Notes: generated by a model from the sequence alone, not told the origin. A stretch of DNA of 46,695 nt from an uncultured Croceitalea sp. (GCA_937959125.1 CALGQU010000056.1:1-46695); one strand, 5' to 3'; positions 25,526-35,405 are shown, numbered from the stretch's first letter. Made by a program: numbers and translations.

Positions 25526-26112
25526 CCCGATATGTTCGTGAAAATAGTACGGATTTCCCAGCTTTCTAACTTTTGGGATCAACATATAACAGATCAACTA
25601 GGCACTTAGTATGTTAAAAAGTTTGGTGTTTGAATTGATTGGAGAACAGGGGGCAATAGGGTTGTTAGCATTAATATTTTGCAAGAAAATGTAAATCATC
25701 TATTTTGTATGTAAATAGCAATGAATACTCGCAATATCGCCTCCGCAAGGGCTAAAGAATCCGTTGACGGTTTTGGTTAAATTTATTTGGCTTCACCATG
25801 TGATGATTCCTAGATGTTATAGGATCTCCCAGTATAAACAGAATGATTGCAAGACGGACCTATTTATACGGTAAGACCTTGCTATATGTGTTCCAAAGAA
25901 GCTTCATTTTAGGGTAGGTTCCAATACAAACGGTGTTTACGGTATCTTATGGTTAATCTTTAAGGGTTGAAAATGAACAAACTTCTCCATTCTTTTGGTT
26001 AGATATCATTATTTGGTGTTTTCCTATAAGGAATCTTACTTTTTACAACATAATTTATGCCTCATCAGTGAATAAGCGGAATTTAGAGGTACTTTATACA
26101 CCCATAGTCAAA
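25526..26112. other. Long intergenic region between divergent sufS and TSP3-repeat genes
   Basis: Apart from the sufS promoter at its left end I find no gene, strong hairpin or repeat in these roughly 590 bases. It is AT-rich and should carry the promoter of the rightward TSP3-repeat gene, but I could not pick a convincing one. Confidence 0.4.
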
Positions 26113-28050
26113 ATGCGAACCTCTTTTTTAAATATCTTAATTTACATATTTCCTCTATTCGCAATTGGCCAGATCGTTATTTGGGAAGAAAATTTTGATT
26201 CCTACCCAAATGGGACAATTACCGGTACGGGTTCTGGCGCATCTTCCGCACAATGGAATTCTGAGGCAGGAGCCAGTGTCAACGGAGGCTTGATATTCGC
26301 TAATGACACTGACAATTTTGGGTCGACGACAGCCAATCCGTTGGAATGGGTAACGGATCCCATTACTATTAGTCCTTTTATGAATATTGCCATCGCCATA
26401 ACCACGGATACTTTTGATCAAATAGAATTTGAGGATCCGGACAACTATACGGTATCTTACCGTATTGACGGGGGAGCATGGATCGATATTTTCTCACGCT
26501 CTGGATCTACCACCCAGCCCATTGACGCTACTTATTCGGTAACAGGTTTGTCCGGTGCCACATTGGAACTAAGGGCACAATTCCACAATACCTTTACTAA
26601 TGAGACCTATACCTTGGACAATGTTTTAATCACTGGAAATCTTTTTGGTGATACTGATGGCGATGGGATTTTAGACTTTGTTGACTTAGATGATGATAAT
26701 GACGGGATTTTGGATGATGAAGAATGTGGTTCCCTCTTTTGCCTGGAACCTATATTGAACGAAGATTTTGAAAGTCCGTTTGTGCCTGATGGTGGTTTTA
26801 GACTGCTCGATGAAAGTCTTGTGAGCGGTTGGAATACCACTGCCACGGATGATTTAATCGAAATATGGGGTACTGGACACTCTGGCATCACATCGTTTTC
26901 CGGCAGACAGCATGCAGAACTCAACGCTACCCAAAACTCTGCCTTGTTCCAAATCCTATGCTTATCCCCGGGCACACAAATTAGCTGGTCCGTTGAACAC
27001 CGTGGCAGGACTACTGGCACTCCAGATGTAGCGGTGGTTAGAATAGGGGGGTCCTTTGCCGGTGCTACAGTACAAACTACTATGAGCAATGATAGGTCTA
27101 GTTGGAATACCCATACAAACACTTATACCGTACCCGCAGGGGAATTTGAGACTTTCTTCATTTTTGAGGCGGTAAGTACGGCGAGTGGGAGTCTTTCTAT
27201 TGGAAACCTGATCGATAATGTACAAATCAACATATTGTCTACGCCCACTTGCCCTGACATTGATAACGATGGAACAACCAATAGTTTTGATTTGGATACG
27301 GATAACGACGGCATCTACGATTTGGTGGAATCGGGAAATATAAATTTCGACACCAACAATGATGGAATAATAGATGCAAGCAATGGTAGTGTTGGTAATA
27401 ACGGTGTTTATGATTTCTTGGAAACTTTCCCAGATAGTGGGATTATCTCCCCAGCTTTTCTTCCTATGGATACCGATGGGGACGGGGACTTGGATCTCAT
27501 GGATACCGATAGTGATGGGGATGGGTGTAGTGATTCCAACGAAGCCTACGATGATGCCTTGGCAGATGGCGGGGACAATGAACTGTTTGGTATTGGAGAC
27601 CCCCCTCCTACGGAACCCGACGGAACAGTGAGTGCCGCTTCTTACCAAACTCCAGCGGATTTGGATTCCAATTCCATATTCCAGTTTCAAGAAGCGCCAC
27701 CTATAGCCATTAGTACGCAACCCACGGATGTTATCACCAGTCTAGGTTGTGATTTGAATTTTTCAATTGTTTCGGATGCAGGTACTTTTCAATGGCAGCG
27801 ATTGATTGCAGGCACTTGGACCAACTTAACGGACAATACCCTTTATTCTGGAACAAGCACAAACCAACTCGCTATTTCAAGGCCAAGTGTAAATGAAAAC
27901 AACTCGCAATACCGGGTGATTATGACAAGCAATACATCTACTGTTTGTGGTACTTTTACAACACTTATTTCCAATGTTGCCGGCCTTACCCTTAGGGTCA
28001 ATACTGTTATCTCAAATAGAAGGATTACCTATAGGATCAGTAAAAATTAA
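26113..28050 (+). CDS. Exported TSP3-repeat protein inserted between SUF gene blocks
   Basis: I choose the ATG at 26113 because [20 protein letters not shown] is a complete signal peptide; the frame is also open to a GTG at 26068. The protein then has 645 residues. It has an N-terminal jelly-roll-like region (about 20-180), then calcium-binding thrombospondin type 3 repeats ([57 protein letters not shown]) that flank a second lectin-like domain. An Ig-like segment ([18 protein letters not shown]) is near the end. The C-terminus, [17 protein letters not shown], does not look like a standard type IX sorting signal. It probably acts at the cell surface. Confidence 0.85.
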   Translation: MRTSFLNILIYIFPLFAIGQIVIWEENFDSYPNGTITGTGSGASSAQWNSEAGASVNGGLIFANDTDNFGSTTANPLEWVTDPITISPFMNIAIAITTDTFDQIEFEDPDNYTVSYRIDGGAWIDIFSRSGSTTQPIDATYSVTGLSGATLELRAQFHNTFTNETYTLDNVLITGNLFGDTDGDGILDFVDLDDDNDGILDDEECGSLFCLEPILNEDFESPFVPDGGFRLLDESLVSGWNTTATDDLIEIWGTGHSGITSFSGRQHAELNATQNSALFQILCLSPGTQISWSVEHRGRTTGTPDVAVVRIGGSFAGATVQTTMSNDRSSWNTHTNTYTVPAGEFETFFIFEAVSTASGSLSIGNLIDNVQINILSTPTCPDIDNDGTTNSFDLDTDNDGIYDLVESGNINFDTNNDGIIDASNGSVGNNGVYDFLETFPDSGIISPAFLPMDTDGDGDLDLMDTDSDGDGCSDSNEAYDDALADGGDNELFGIGDPPPTEPDGTVSAASYQTPADLDSNSIFQFQEAPPIAISTQPTDVITSLGCDLNFSIVSDAGTFQWQRLIAGTWTNLTDNTLYSGTSTNQLAISRPSVNENNSQYRVIMTSNTSTVCGTFTTLISNVAGLTLRVNTVISNRRITYRISKN

Positions 28051-28248
28051 GGTTTTAAAAATAATATGGATTCCCTTTAAGGCGGTAAACGCATAGTTTT
28101 TCAATGACCGCAATAAAACCAATACTTCATTTATTTTTTTACTAGCCCAAAGGGACGAATCAAATAAAAGAGTCCTTTTTTTGAAGGAATTTTTCATCTT
28201 GGTAAGCTGGAGAAAAAACTGTTTGAAAAATCCTGCGCTAAGCTCATA
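28051..28248. other. Gap between convergent TSP3-repeat and outer-membrane protein genes
   Basis: I see no gene and no clear intrinsic terminator in these 198 bases, only A- and T-runs, although two genes converge on it. Confidence 0.35.
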
Positions 28249-28914
28249 TTACCTATTTAAAAATGTATATGCCATAGCCAACTGCATGGACACGTTTACA
28301 TTCTGTGCCTGCGGTAGGGCATTCAAGCGATCACGGAGTCCAATATAAATCCTTGGAGAAAGGTTTAGCCGTTCCGTTAGCCGGATTTCCAAACCTACAT
28401 CACCCCCATAATCCAGTTGAAAATTCCCTCCTATTCTTGTTCTTCTATCCGCAGTAGTATTAGTAGTACCATCCAGCACTCTTAAAAGTGTTACCTGATC
28501 TATTAAAAACCCAAACTGGGGGCCAAATTCCAAGTTTAACTTATCGGATATTCGAAACTTGGCTATAAGGGGTATTGTCAAATAATTAAGTCGGACGTTC
28601 GTCCTAGTCCTGTTTTGGTCGGTATTGGAACCTCCATTATCAATGGCGGCTAAATCCGTGGTAAATTGAAAGCCTTGGGAGCTATAGACGAGTTCCGGCT
28701 GCAACTTGAAGTTGTATGAAACATCAAATTCAACAAACACTCCCGCATGGCCGGAAAATCGAAATTTGATCCCATCGGTAAGGTCGCCTACAACGGAAGA
28801 ATAACTAGGTCCGCCTTTAATTCCAAACGCGGTACCCTGTCCTTTTGCGCTCAAAAAGACACATACTACGGCCAATAGCCCTATACATGCTTTGAGACGA
28901 ATGGACCTTTTCAA
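28249..28914 (-). CDS. PorT-like outer-membrane beta-barrel protein
   Basis: This 221-residue protein has a signal peptide ending VCVFLSAKGQ and then a small outer-membrane barrel of the PorT/OMP_b-brl_2 type. It shows FGIKGGPSYSSVVGD, KLQPELVYSSQGFQF, LNYLTIPLIAKFRI and LNLEFGPQFGFLI, with aromatic strand ends. Function is unknown; such proteins are abundant in Bacteroidota. It starts 9 bases after sufD on the same strand, so it is probably co-transcribed with the SUF genes. I do not regard it as a normal SUF component. Confidence 0.85.
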   Translation of the reverse strand: MKRSIRLKACIGLLAVVCVFLSAKGQGTAFGIKGGPSYSSVVGDLTDGIKFRFSGHAGVFVEFDVSYNFKLQPELVYSSQGFQFTTDLAAIDNGGSNTDQNRTRTNVRLNYLTIPLIAKFRISDKLNLEFGPQFGFLIDQVTLLRVLDGTTNTTADRRTRIGGNFQLDYGGDVGLEIRLTERLNLSPRIYIGLRDRLNALPQAQNVNVSMQLAMAYTFLNR

Positions 28915-28923
28915 ACCAGATGA

Positions 28924-30240
28924 TTAAAGGTCAAAACCAAGGTTGACCCCTAGTTTTTTGGCGATTAGTTTATTGATTCTCTTTTTTACTTCTGGAATAC
29001 GAACGCTTTCCAATACATTATTGGCAAAGGCATACATGAGCAAGGCCCTGGCTTCCTTCTTTGGGATTCCGCGGGATTGCAGATAAAACAAGGCGTCCTC
29101 ATCCAATTGCCCAATGGTACAACCATGGGAACATTTTACATCGTCCGCAAAAATCTCCAACTGTGGTTTGGTATTTATAGTAGCTTTATCGCTCACCAAA
29201 ATGTTGTTGTTTTGCTGGAAAGCATTGGTTTTCTGTGCAATCTTATCCACAATAATCTTACCATTGAAGACCCCTGTGGAATTCTCCCCGTAAATGCCTT
29301 TATAGTCTTGGTGGCTTTCGCAATTGGGCTGCTGGTGATGCACCAAGGTATGGTGATCCACATGCTGTTTTTCGCCTAAAATGGTTACTCCCTTCATAGT
29401 GGAGTCCATATACTCCCCATCTTGATAGAAATTTAGGTTATTACGGGTAAGCTTTCCACCAAATGAGAAGGTATGTACCTTTACGTTACTTTTACTTTTT
29501 TGGCTGATATAGGTATTGTCAATCAAAGAAGCGGTATTCGCATCATTCTGTATTTTGTAATAATCGACTATGGCACTTTCCGCTGCAAATATTTCGGTTA
29601 CGGAATTGGTCAACACCTCATTAGTGGTCAGACTTTGGTGTCTTTCTATAATCTGAACCTCGGCATTCTCTTCTACGATGACCAAATTTCGCGGCTGCAA
29701 TAGTAACGAAGCTTCGTTCCCTGTAGCAAAATGAAGGATTTCTACCGGCTTTTTGGGCATTTTATTCTTGGGAATATAGATATACGCCCCTTCCCTACTA
29801 AATGCCGTGTTCAAGGTGGTCAAAGACTCGTCCTTGGAAGCTACCTTATTAAAATACACGTCTATGACCTGTCTGTACATAGGCTTTGTTAGGGCCGAAC
29901 TCATCAAACAAATATCCACCCCGTCATGTGTGGTCTCTGAAAGGTAGGAGCTATAAATACCGTCTATAAATACAATTTTATAGGTGTCTATTTCATGAAT
30001 GGAATAGCGTTTTACGTCTTTATATTCCAAGGCATTGTCCTCTTTGGGGAAAATGCTGAAGTCAATCTTTTGAAGACTATTGAGGGAGGTATATTTCCAA
30101 GCTTCCTCTTTTTTAGAGGGAAAACCTTTTGTTTCAAAATTCTTAATGGCTTCTGTACGGATATCATGAACGGGATGTTCTATATCCACATTGTTCTCAA
30201 AAGCCATAAAGGAGGAAATTAATTTTTCTTTTAAATCCAT
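28924..30240 (-). CDS. sufD: Fe-S cluster assembly protein SufD
   Basis: SufD pairs with SufB and SufC in the SufBC2D scaffold and is needed for iron entry. The 438-residue protein has the normal length. It has an N-terminal helical region (PSKKEEAWKYTSL), a central right-handed beta-helix and the C-terminal conserved block DDVKCSHGCTIGQLDEDAL with the functional Cys and His, followed by ARALLMYAFANNVLE. A gap of 143 bases containing an inverted repeat separates it from sufC upstream. Confidence 0.96.
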   Translation of the reverse strand: MDLKEKLISSFMAFENNVDIEHPVHDIRTEAIKNFETKGFPSKKEEAWKYTSLNSLQKIDFSIFPKEDNALEYKDVKRYSIHEIDTYKIVFIDGIYSSYLSETTHDGVDICLMSSALTKPMYRQVIDVYFNKVASKDESLTTLNTAFSREGAYIYIPKNKMPKKPVEILHFATGNEASLLLQPRNLVIVEENAEVQIIERHQSLTTNEVLTNSVTEIFAAESAIVDYYKIQNDANTASLIDNTYISQKSKSNVKVHTFSFGGKLTRNNLNFYQDGEYMDSTMKGVTILGEKQHVDHHTLVHHQQPNCESHQDYKGIYGENSTGVFNGKIIVDKIAQKTNAFQQNNNILVSDKATINTKPQLEIFADDVKCSHGCTIGQLDEDALFYLQSRGIPKKEARALLMYAFANNVLESVRIPEVKKRINKLIAKKLGVNLGFDL

Positions 30241-30259
30241 TCTATGATAGTTTCTTGTT

Positions 30260-30278
30260 TATCAAATCTTGTTTGATA
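30260..30278 (-). promoter_or_regulatory. Inverted repeat between sufC and sufD
   Basis: TATCAAA, 5 bases, TTTGATA: a perfect 7-base inverted repeat about 20 bases before the sufD start. No T-run follows on the minus strand, so it is unlikely to be an intrinsic terminator. It could be a regulator site or an RNA stem that separates sufD expression from sufC. Confidence 0.3.
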
Positions 30279-30383
30279 TTTCAAGTTTTAGTTTGTTCTT
30301 CTTTAAACTTTACGCCCTTGAAATCTTTGTTAATAGGTCATAACCCTCAGAAACAAAAGAAATCAAACACTTAAAAATAAGGG

Positions 30384-31136
30384 CTATACCGTTGCTTCTT
30401 GTTTAATCCAATCGTATCCTTTTTCCTCCAATTCCATTGCCAATTCTTTTCCTCCGGATTTTACAATCTTACCGTTGTGCAAAACATGCACAAAATCTGG
30501 AACTATATAATCCAACAACCTTTGGTAATGGGTAATGACGATTACGGCATTATCCTTACTCTTCAATTTATTGACCCCGTTCGCTACGATACGAAGGGCA
30601 TCGATATCCAATCCGGAATCGGTTTCATCCAAAATAGCGACTTTGGGTTCCAACATGGCCATTTGAAAAATCTCATTACGCTTTTTCTCACCCCCGGAAA
30701 AACCTTCGTTGAGGGAACGGGACAAGAACTTTCTATCGATTTCCAATAACTCGGACTTCTCACGGATCAGTTTAAGCATATCCTTTGCGGGCATGTCTTC
30801 CAGACCTTTTGCTTTCCGTGATTCGTTGATGGCGGTTTTCATAAAATTGGTCACTGAAACCCCTGGAATTTCTACCGGATATTGAAACGAAAGAAAAACC
30901 CCTTTGTGTGCTCTTTCTTCTGGGGCTACTTCTTCTAAATCTTCCCCATCCAAGGCAACGGATCCTTTGGTTACTTCAAATTCCTCTTTTCCCGCAATTA
31001 CGGAGGCCAAGGTACTTTTGCCGGAACCATTTGGTCCCATAATGGCATGGACTTCCCCAGCTTTGACTTCCAGGTTGATCCCTTTTAGAATCTCTTTATC
31101 TTCTACGCTAGCGTGTAAATCTTTTATTTCTAACAT
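30384..31136 (-). CDS. sufC: Fe-S cluster assembly ATPase SufC
   Basis: SufC is the ABC-type ATPase that drives shape change in the SufBCD scaffold. The 250-residue protein has Walker A GPNGSGKST (from residue 34), the SufC form of the signature motif in LNEGFSGGEKKRNEI, Walker B AILDETDSGLD and the switch His in VIVITHYQRLL. It has no membrane part. It follows the MBL-fold gene by 15 bases, unlike the usual direct sufB-sufC order. Confidence 0.97.
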   Translation of the reverse strand: MLEIKDLHASVEDKEILKGINLEVKAGEVHAIMGPNGSGKSTLASVIAGKEEFEVTKGSVALDGEDLEEVAPEERAHKGVFLSFQYPVEIPGVSVTNFMKTAINESRKAKGLEDMPAKDMLKLIREKSELLEIDRKFLSRSLNEGFSGGEKKRNEIFQMAMLEPKVAILDETDSGLDIDALRIVANGVNKLKSKDNAVIVITHYQRLLDYIVPDFVHVLHNGKIVKSGGKELAMELEEKGYDWIKQEATV

Positions 31137-31151
31137 TGCTCTGTGTTTCTT

Positions 31152-32021
31152 TTACTTCAAATAGTTTGGTGCTTGGGGCAATTTGTCAAAATCACCCTTG
31201 GCGTGTTGTAGGTATACTTTTGCTCCTTTTTCTACTACAATTTTTTCAAAATCTGCCATACTTTCCATGGTCTGTTCTACATCGTAATTAAAAATGGGAA
31301 TGCGCTTATGCTCCCTGTTTTCGTATAAATGGTACAAATCCCCTGTAAGCAACAACGGACCGTGATCAGCTAGTTCTAAGTAGAGTACTTGGTGTCCTGG
31401 GGTATGGCCGGGCATGGATTTTATAACAACTTTACCATCACCAAAAACATCATGGTCACCATTCAGTTTTTGCACCTTGGTCAGATCATTGACCGCATTG
31501 TAGATATCGGCGTTACTTTTTTGCATGGCCTCACTCGTCACAAAATCATATTCTGCTTCTTGGACCAACCAGCTAGCATTTTTAATTTTTTCGGCATGAC
31601 CGGTATGATCAAAGTGGGTATGGGACAACGCGATATAATCAATATCCGAAGGGATCATGTCTATACTGGCCAACTGCGCCAAAACGGAGTCTTTTCTAGA
31701 AACGGTAAACGCACCGCTAGGATCCGTAAACGGTTCTGGCAGGCCTATTAGTCCTTCCGGTAATCCGGCATCCCACATTAAATTGCCCTTTGGGTGGCTT
31801 ATTACATAAAAGGCATCCGCAAATTCCTTACTTTGACCATGATACGTAGTGTCTTGAGAAAACAATTCCAAATTGTTCACCAAAACGGTTCCTCCACTAA
31901 AAGTATAGAGTTTAACTTCTGGTTTGGCCATTTCTTTAGAAGCCGAAGAAGCATCTTCTTTTTTAGCATCTTTACATGAGAATAAGGCGCAAACGGCCCA
32001 GAGGGCTATGTATTTTTTCAT
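31152..32021 (-). CDS. MBL-fold lipoprotein hydrolase (lactonase-like) within the SUF operon
   Basis: This 289-residue protein has a lipoprotein signal peptide (CALFSCKDAK, lipidated Cys16), so it is membrane-anchored outside the cytoplasm. The rest is a metallo-beta-lactamase fold: NLMWDAGLPEG, the metal motif HTHFDH (134-139), a second His in KSMPGHTPGHQVL, the bridging Asp in LLTGDLYH and a late His near the C-terminus. The layout resembles AttM/AiiA-type N-acyl homoserine lactonases, but the substrate is not certain. It starts directly at the stop of the 150-residue gene and lies between sufB and sufC, which is unusual. Confidence 0.88.
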   Translation of the reverse strand: MKKYIALWAVCALFSCKDAKKEDASSASKEMAKPEVKLYTFSGGTVLVNNLELFSQDTTYHGQSKEFADAFYVISHPKGNLMWDAGLPEGLIGLPEPFTDPSGAFTVSRKDSVLAQLASIDMIPSDIDYIALSHTHFDHTGHAEKIKNASWLVQEAEYDFVTSEAMQKSNADIYNAVNDLTKVQKLNGDHDVFGDGKVVIKSMPGHTPGHQVLYLELADHGPLLLTGDLYHLYENREHKRIPIFNYDVEQTMESMADFEKIVVEKGAKVYLQHAKGDFDKLPQAPNYLK

Positions 32022-32474
32022 TTAATCGTATTTGATCAATAAATCACCTATTTGATGACTCTTTTCTTTATCTAGAATTCTTATTTCCATTATTTTTTGA
32101 TTGCTATTCTGCAATATCTCCAATATTGGGGATTTATCATTTACTGAATAAATAGTATCTCTAGCAGTATATCTAAAATCCCTAAAATCTACCCAATCAT
32201 ACTTTAATCGTATTGGCGCTTCTCCTTTAAGGGTTACTTCTGATTTCAAAATTTCAAGCTGCTGCGTTTGATTTCTATTGACATCTTCGATCTCCCATAT
32301 TTTTCCAGATTCTTTTGTCATCATTAGCGACACGTTTTCAAAACTTTGTTCTCGAATACCTTCTGTTGTCCATTCAACTGGATATTGTATATAACTAATG
32401 GTCAATTCATCAACCGTTGTCCCTACTGTGTTGGCAGCAACCAAAAACATCAAAATAAAATACTTGTCCAGCAT
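32022..32474 (-). CDS. Small exported protein of unknown function within the SUF operon
   Basis: This 150-residue protein starts with a signal-peptide-like segment (YFILMFLVAANTVG), and the mature part is mostly beta-strand with polar, charged content. I recognise no family. Its stop codon abuts the start of the MBL-fold gene with no gap and it begins 11 bases after sufB, so the two form a coupled pair embedded in the SUF operon. By eye its base use is AT-richer than sufB or sufC, which may point to later arrival. Confidence 0.72.
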   Translation of the reverse strand: MLDKYFILMFLVAANTVGTTVDELTISYIQYPVEWTTEGIREQSFENVSLMMTKESGKIWEIEDVNRNQTQQLEILKSEVTLKGEAPIRLKYDWVDFRDFRYTARDTIYSVNDKSPILEILQNSNQKIMEIRILDKEKSHQIGDLLIKYD

Positions 32475-32485
32475 CGTTTATAGTA

Positions 32486-33931
32486 TTACCCTACCGAACC
32501 TTCTAAGCTTATTTCCAATAATTTTTGCGCTTCTACGGCAAATTCCATGGGTAATTTGTTCAATACTTCTTTACTAAAACCATTTACAATTAGTGCAATT
32601 GCCTTTTCCGTATCAATACCCCTTTGGTTACAATAGAAAATCTGGTCCTCCCCAATTTTACTGGTTGTTGCCTCATGTTCTATTTGGGCAGATTTGTTCT
32701 TTGCTTCAATATAAGGAAAGGTATGCGCACCACACTCATTGCCCATAAGCAAGGAATCACATTGTGAAAAGTTACGTGCGTTTTCCGCCCTACTGTTCAC
32801 CTGTACCAATCCGCGATAGCTGTTTTGTGATTTTCCTGCGGAAATCCCTTTTGAGATTATGGTGCTCCTGGTATTCTTACCCAGATGGACCATCTTGGTT
32901 CCGGTATCCGCTTGTTGGTAATTGTTGGTCACCGCAATGGAGTAGAATTCCCCAACGGAATTGTCCCCTTTTAAAATACAGGAAGGGTATTTCCAGGTAA
33001 CTGCAGATCCCGTTTCTACTTGGGTCCATGAGATTTTGGAGTTCCTTTCGCACAGTCCCCTTTTGGTTACAAAATTATAGACCCCACCTTTTCCTTCCTT
33101 ATCTCCAGGAAACCAATTTTGTACCGTAGAATACTTAATTTCGGCATCGTCCAAAGCAATAAGCTCCACTACAGCGGCATGCAACTGGTTTTCATCCCTA
33201 GAGGGAGCGGTACATCCTTCCAAATAGCTTACATAACTGCTTTCATCAGCAATGACCAAGGTGCGCTCAAACTGCCCAGTACCCCCTTCATTGATCCTAA
33301 AATAGGTGGATAGCTCCATAGGGCATTTGACCCCTTTGGGAATGTAACAAAAACTCCCGTCCGTAAAAACGGCCGAATTTAAAGCCGCATAAAAATTATC
33401 TTTTTTAGGAACGACCGTACCCATATACTTTTTTACGAGTTCCGGATGTTCTTGGATAGCTTCTGAAATAGGCATGAAGATAATCCCCTTTTCCGCCAGT
33501 GTCTTTTTAAAGGTGGTCGCCACGGATACGGAGTCCACCACTATATCCACCGCCACGTTCTGCAAACGTTTTTGCTCATCTACGGAAATTCCAAGTTTGC
33601 GGTACATTTCCAGCAATTCTGGATCTACATCATCCAAGGATTTGTTGGGATCTGCTTTTTTGGGGGCGGAGTAATAACTTATCGCTTGGAAATCCGGTTT
33701 TTTATAGCGGACATTGGCCCATTCCGGCTCTTCCATTTGTTCCCAGATACGATAGGCATCCAAACGCCATTCCGTCATCCATTCCGGTTCATTTTTCTTT
33801 TTTGAAATAGCCCGGACAATATCTTCGTTCAATCCTTTAGGAAAAGTGTCCGATTCTATATTCGTATAAAAACCGTACTCATACTCTTGAGTTTCCAGTT
33901 CTTTCTTTAAGTCATCTTCAGTGTATGCCAT
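32486..33931 (-). CDS. sufB: Fe-S cluster assembly protein SufB
   Basis: SufB is the scaffold subunit on which the cluster forms. The 481-residue protein has the usual length and hallmarks: the N-terminal [50 protein letters not shown] with a sulfur-accepting Cys region, [19 protein letters not shown], and near the C-terminus [17 protein letters not shown]. It follows the ErpA-type gene by 41 bases on the same strand and heads the scaffold genes. Confidence 0.97.
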   Translation of the reverse strand: MAYTEDDLKKELETQEYEYGFYTNIESDTFPKGLNEDIVRAISKKKNEPEWMTEWRLDAYRIWEQMEEPEWANVRYKKPDFQAISYYSAPKKADPNKSLDDVDPELLEMYRKLGISVDEQKRLQNVAVDIVVDSVSVATTFKKTLAEKGIIFMPISEAIQEHPELVKKYMGTVVPKKDNFYAALNSAVFTDGSFCYIPKGVKCPMELSTYFRINEGGTGQFERTLVIADESSYVSYLEGCTAPSRDENQLHAAVVELIALDDAEIKYSTVQNWFPGDKEGKGGVYNFVTKRGLCERNSKISWTQVETGSAVTWKYPSCILKGDNSVGEFYSIAVTNNYQQADTGTKMVHLGKNTRSTIISKGISAGKSQNSYRGLVQVNSRAENARNFSQCDSLLMGNECGAHTFPYIEAKNKSAQIEHEATTSKIGEDQIFYCNQRGIDTEKAIALIVNGFSKEVLNKLPMEFAVEAQKLLEISLEGSVG

Positions 33932-33972
33932 AAGATATATGGATAAAGGTTAAACCTTTTTCTATTCAATTG

Positions 33973-34302
33973 TTATAATGAGAAACTCTCGCCACATCCA
34001 CAGGTACGCTGTGCATTTGGATTGTTAAATACAAAGCCTTTTCCATTGAGGCCACCAGAGTATTCCAGCGTAGTCCCTACTAGATATAAAAAGCTTTTTT
34101 TATCCACTATGATGCGCACCGCGTTATCTTCAAAAATTTTATCTGTTTCCGATGCTGTTTTATCAAAATCAAGTTCGTAAGAAAGCCCGCTGCATCCGCC
34201 ACTCTTTACCCCAACACGAACGTAATCCTTATGAGCATCAAACCCAGACTCCGTCATCAAAGCAACGACTTTTTGTTTAGCGGTATCCGATACTTTTATC
34301 AT
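33973..34302 (-). CDS. A-type Fe-S carrier protein (IscA/SufA/ErpA family)
   Basis: This 109-residue protein is a typical A-type carrier that takes a cluster from SufBCD to target enzymes. The three ligand cysteines are Cys37 in SGGCSGLSYELDF and Cys101 and Cys103 in RTCGCGESFSL. The conserved LVGTTLEYSGGLNGKGFVF lies between them. Sequence alone does not separate SufA from ErpA. It is the first gene of the operon and has a good promoter-like element with a palindrome in front. Confidence 0.94.
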   Translation of the reverse strand: MIKVSDTAKQKVVALMTESGFDAHKDYVRVGVKSGGCSGLSYELDFDKTASETDKIFEDNAVRIIVDKKSFLYLVGTTLEYSGGLNGKGFVFNNPNAQRTCGCGESFSL

Positions 34303-34331
34303 GTTTACTAAGATTTATTCTAAATAGCCCC

Positions 34332-34364
34332 CAAATATAGCGTATTAGTAGTGTTAAACACCAA
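34332..34364 (-). promoter_or_regulatory. SUF operon promoter with an internal palindrome
   Basis: On the minus strand TATATTTG (34332-34339) is an exact TAnnTTTG match, 29 bases before the first SUF gene. A TTG lies 22 bases further upstream (34362-34364). The spacer holds the 11-base palindrome GTGTT-A-AACAC at 34351-34361, a candidate operator. Confidence 0.45.
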
Positions 34365-34523
34365 TTGCTAACATTATTATAACGTATATTTTGATAAACT
34401 TTTTCTATACAAAGCTTAAACAGAATGGTATTGGATTAAAAACTGGAATTTTAAAAGGTTTATAAGGCTATACCCCATCTTTCTTCTAACTATGGCAACC
34501 GTTATCTTTACAAAAAAATAGGA

Positions 34524-35405
34524 ATGAAGGTTAGCGGTTTTTCTTTTGTTAAGAACGCAATACTTTACGATTATCCCGTAGTCGAATCCATTAGGTCGGT
34601 TTTACCTATTTGCGATGAATTTGTTATTGCCATTGGTAAATGCGAAGACGGTACTTTGGAATTGATCAAGGCCATGAACGAGCCCAAGCTCAAAATCATA
34701 GAAACGGTTTGGGACGAAAATCTACGGGAAGGTGGACGTGTACTTGCCGTAGAAACTGATAAAGCTTTTCAACATATTTCAGGGGATGTGGATTGGGCCT
34801 TCTATATTCAAGGCGATGAAGTTATCCATGAAACCGATCTCATTAAAATTTCAATGGCAATGGCCAGGTATAAGGACCATCCAAAGGTAGACGGTCTATT
34901 GTTCAAGTACCGACACTTCTACGGCTCTTATGATTATGTAGGCACTTCCTCCAATTGGTATACCCATGAGATCAGGGTTGTTAAAAACAAGGCTTCTATC
35001 TATTCTTATGGTGATGCCCAAGGATTTCGAAAGGAAACCGATGAAAAACTACAGGTAGTTCCTATTGATGCCTATGTAAACCACTACGGTTGGGTACGAC
35101 CGCCAGATGCCATGCTCCGAAAGCAAACTAATTTTGGCAGTCTTTACAGAGGCCCTTTAGATGCTGGCCAACCGCCGGTAACCGGGAAATTTGATTACGA
35201 AAAACACGTAAGGGAAGTTGCCCTCTTTAAGGGAAGACATCCCAAGGTCATGCAGCAACGTATTGCCAATAAAAATTGGGTTTTTAAGTATGATATTTCT
35301 ATGAGTAACAAAAGTCTTAAGGACCGCTTTAAAGGCTTTTTAAAAAGATACCTAGGGATTAAGACCTATTACAGGAATTACAAACTCATTAAAGGAGAGC
35401 TTTGA
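34524..35405 (+). CDS. Family 2-like glycosyltransferase
   Basis: This 293-residue cytoplasmic protein has a GT-A-type fold of the family 2 kind. It starts with the strand VSGFSFVKNAILYDYPVVES, continues with CDEFVIAIGKCEDGT, and has an acidic metal-site equivalent in WAFYIQGDEVIH. The C-terminal 40 residues are basic (SLKDRFKGFLKRYLG) and may lie on the membrane. No other polysaccharide genes are adjacent, so acceptor and donor cannot be inferred. It is divergent from the SUF operon, with 221 bases between start codons. Confidence 0.85.
   Translation: MKVSGFSFVKNAILYDYPVVESIRSVLPICDEFVIAIGKCEDGTLELIKAMNEPKLKIIETVWDENLREGGRVLAVETDKAFQHISGDVDWAFYIQGDEVIHETDLIKISMAMARYKDHPKVDGLLFKYRHFYGSYDYVGTSSNWYTHEIRVVKNKASIYSYGDAQGFRKETDEKLQVVPIDAYVNHYGWVRPPDAMLRKQTNFGSLYRGPLDAGQPPVTGKFDYEKHVREVALFKGRHPKVMQQRIANKNWVFKYDISMSNKSLKDRFKGFLKRYLGIKTYYRNYKLIKGEL

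Noticed and set aside
26068-26112. GTG start for the TSP3-repeat protein
   Set aside because: It would place 15 polar and charged residues in front of an otherwise complete signal peptide.
26962-27720. A 252-codon minus-strand open frame opposite the TSP3-repeat gene
   Set aside because: It mirrors the acidic, repetitive coding strand and has no domain-like sequence; the plus-strand protein has a signal peptide and clear calcium-binding repeats.
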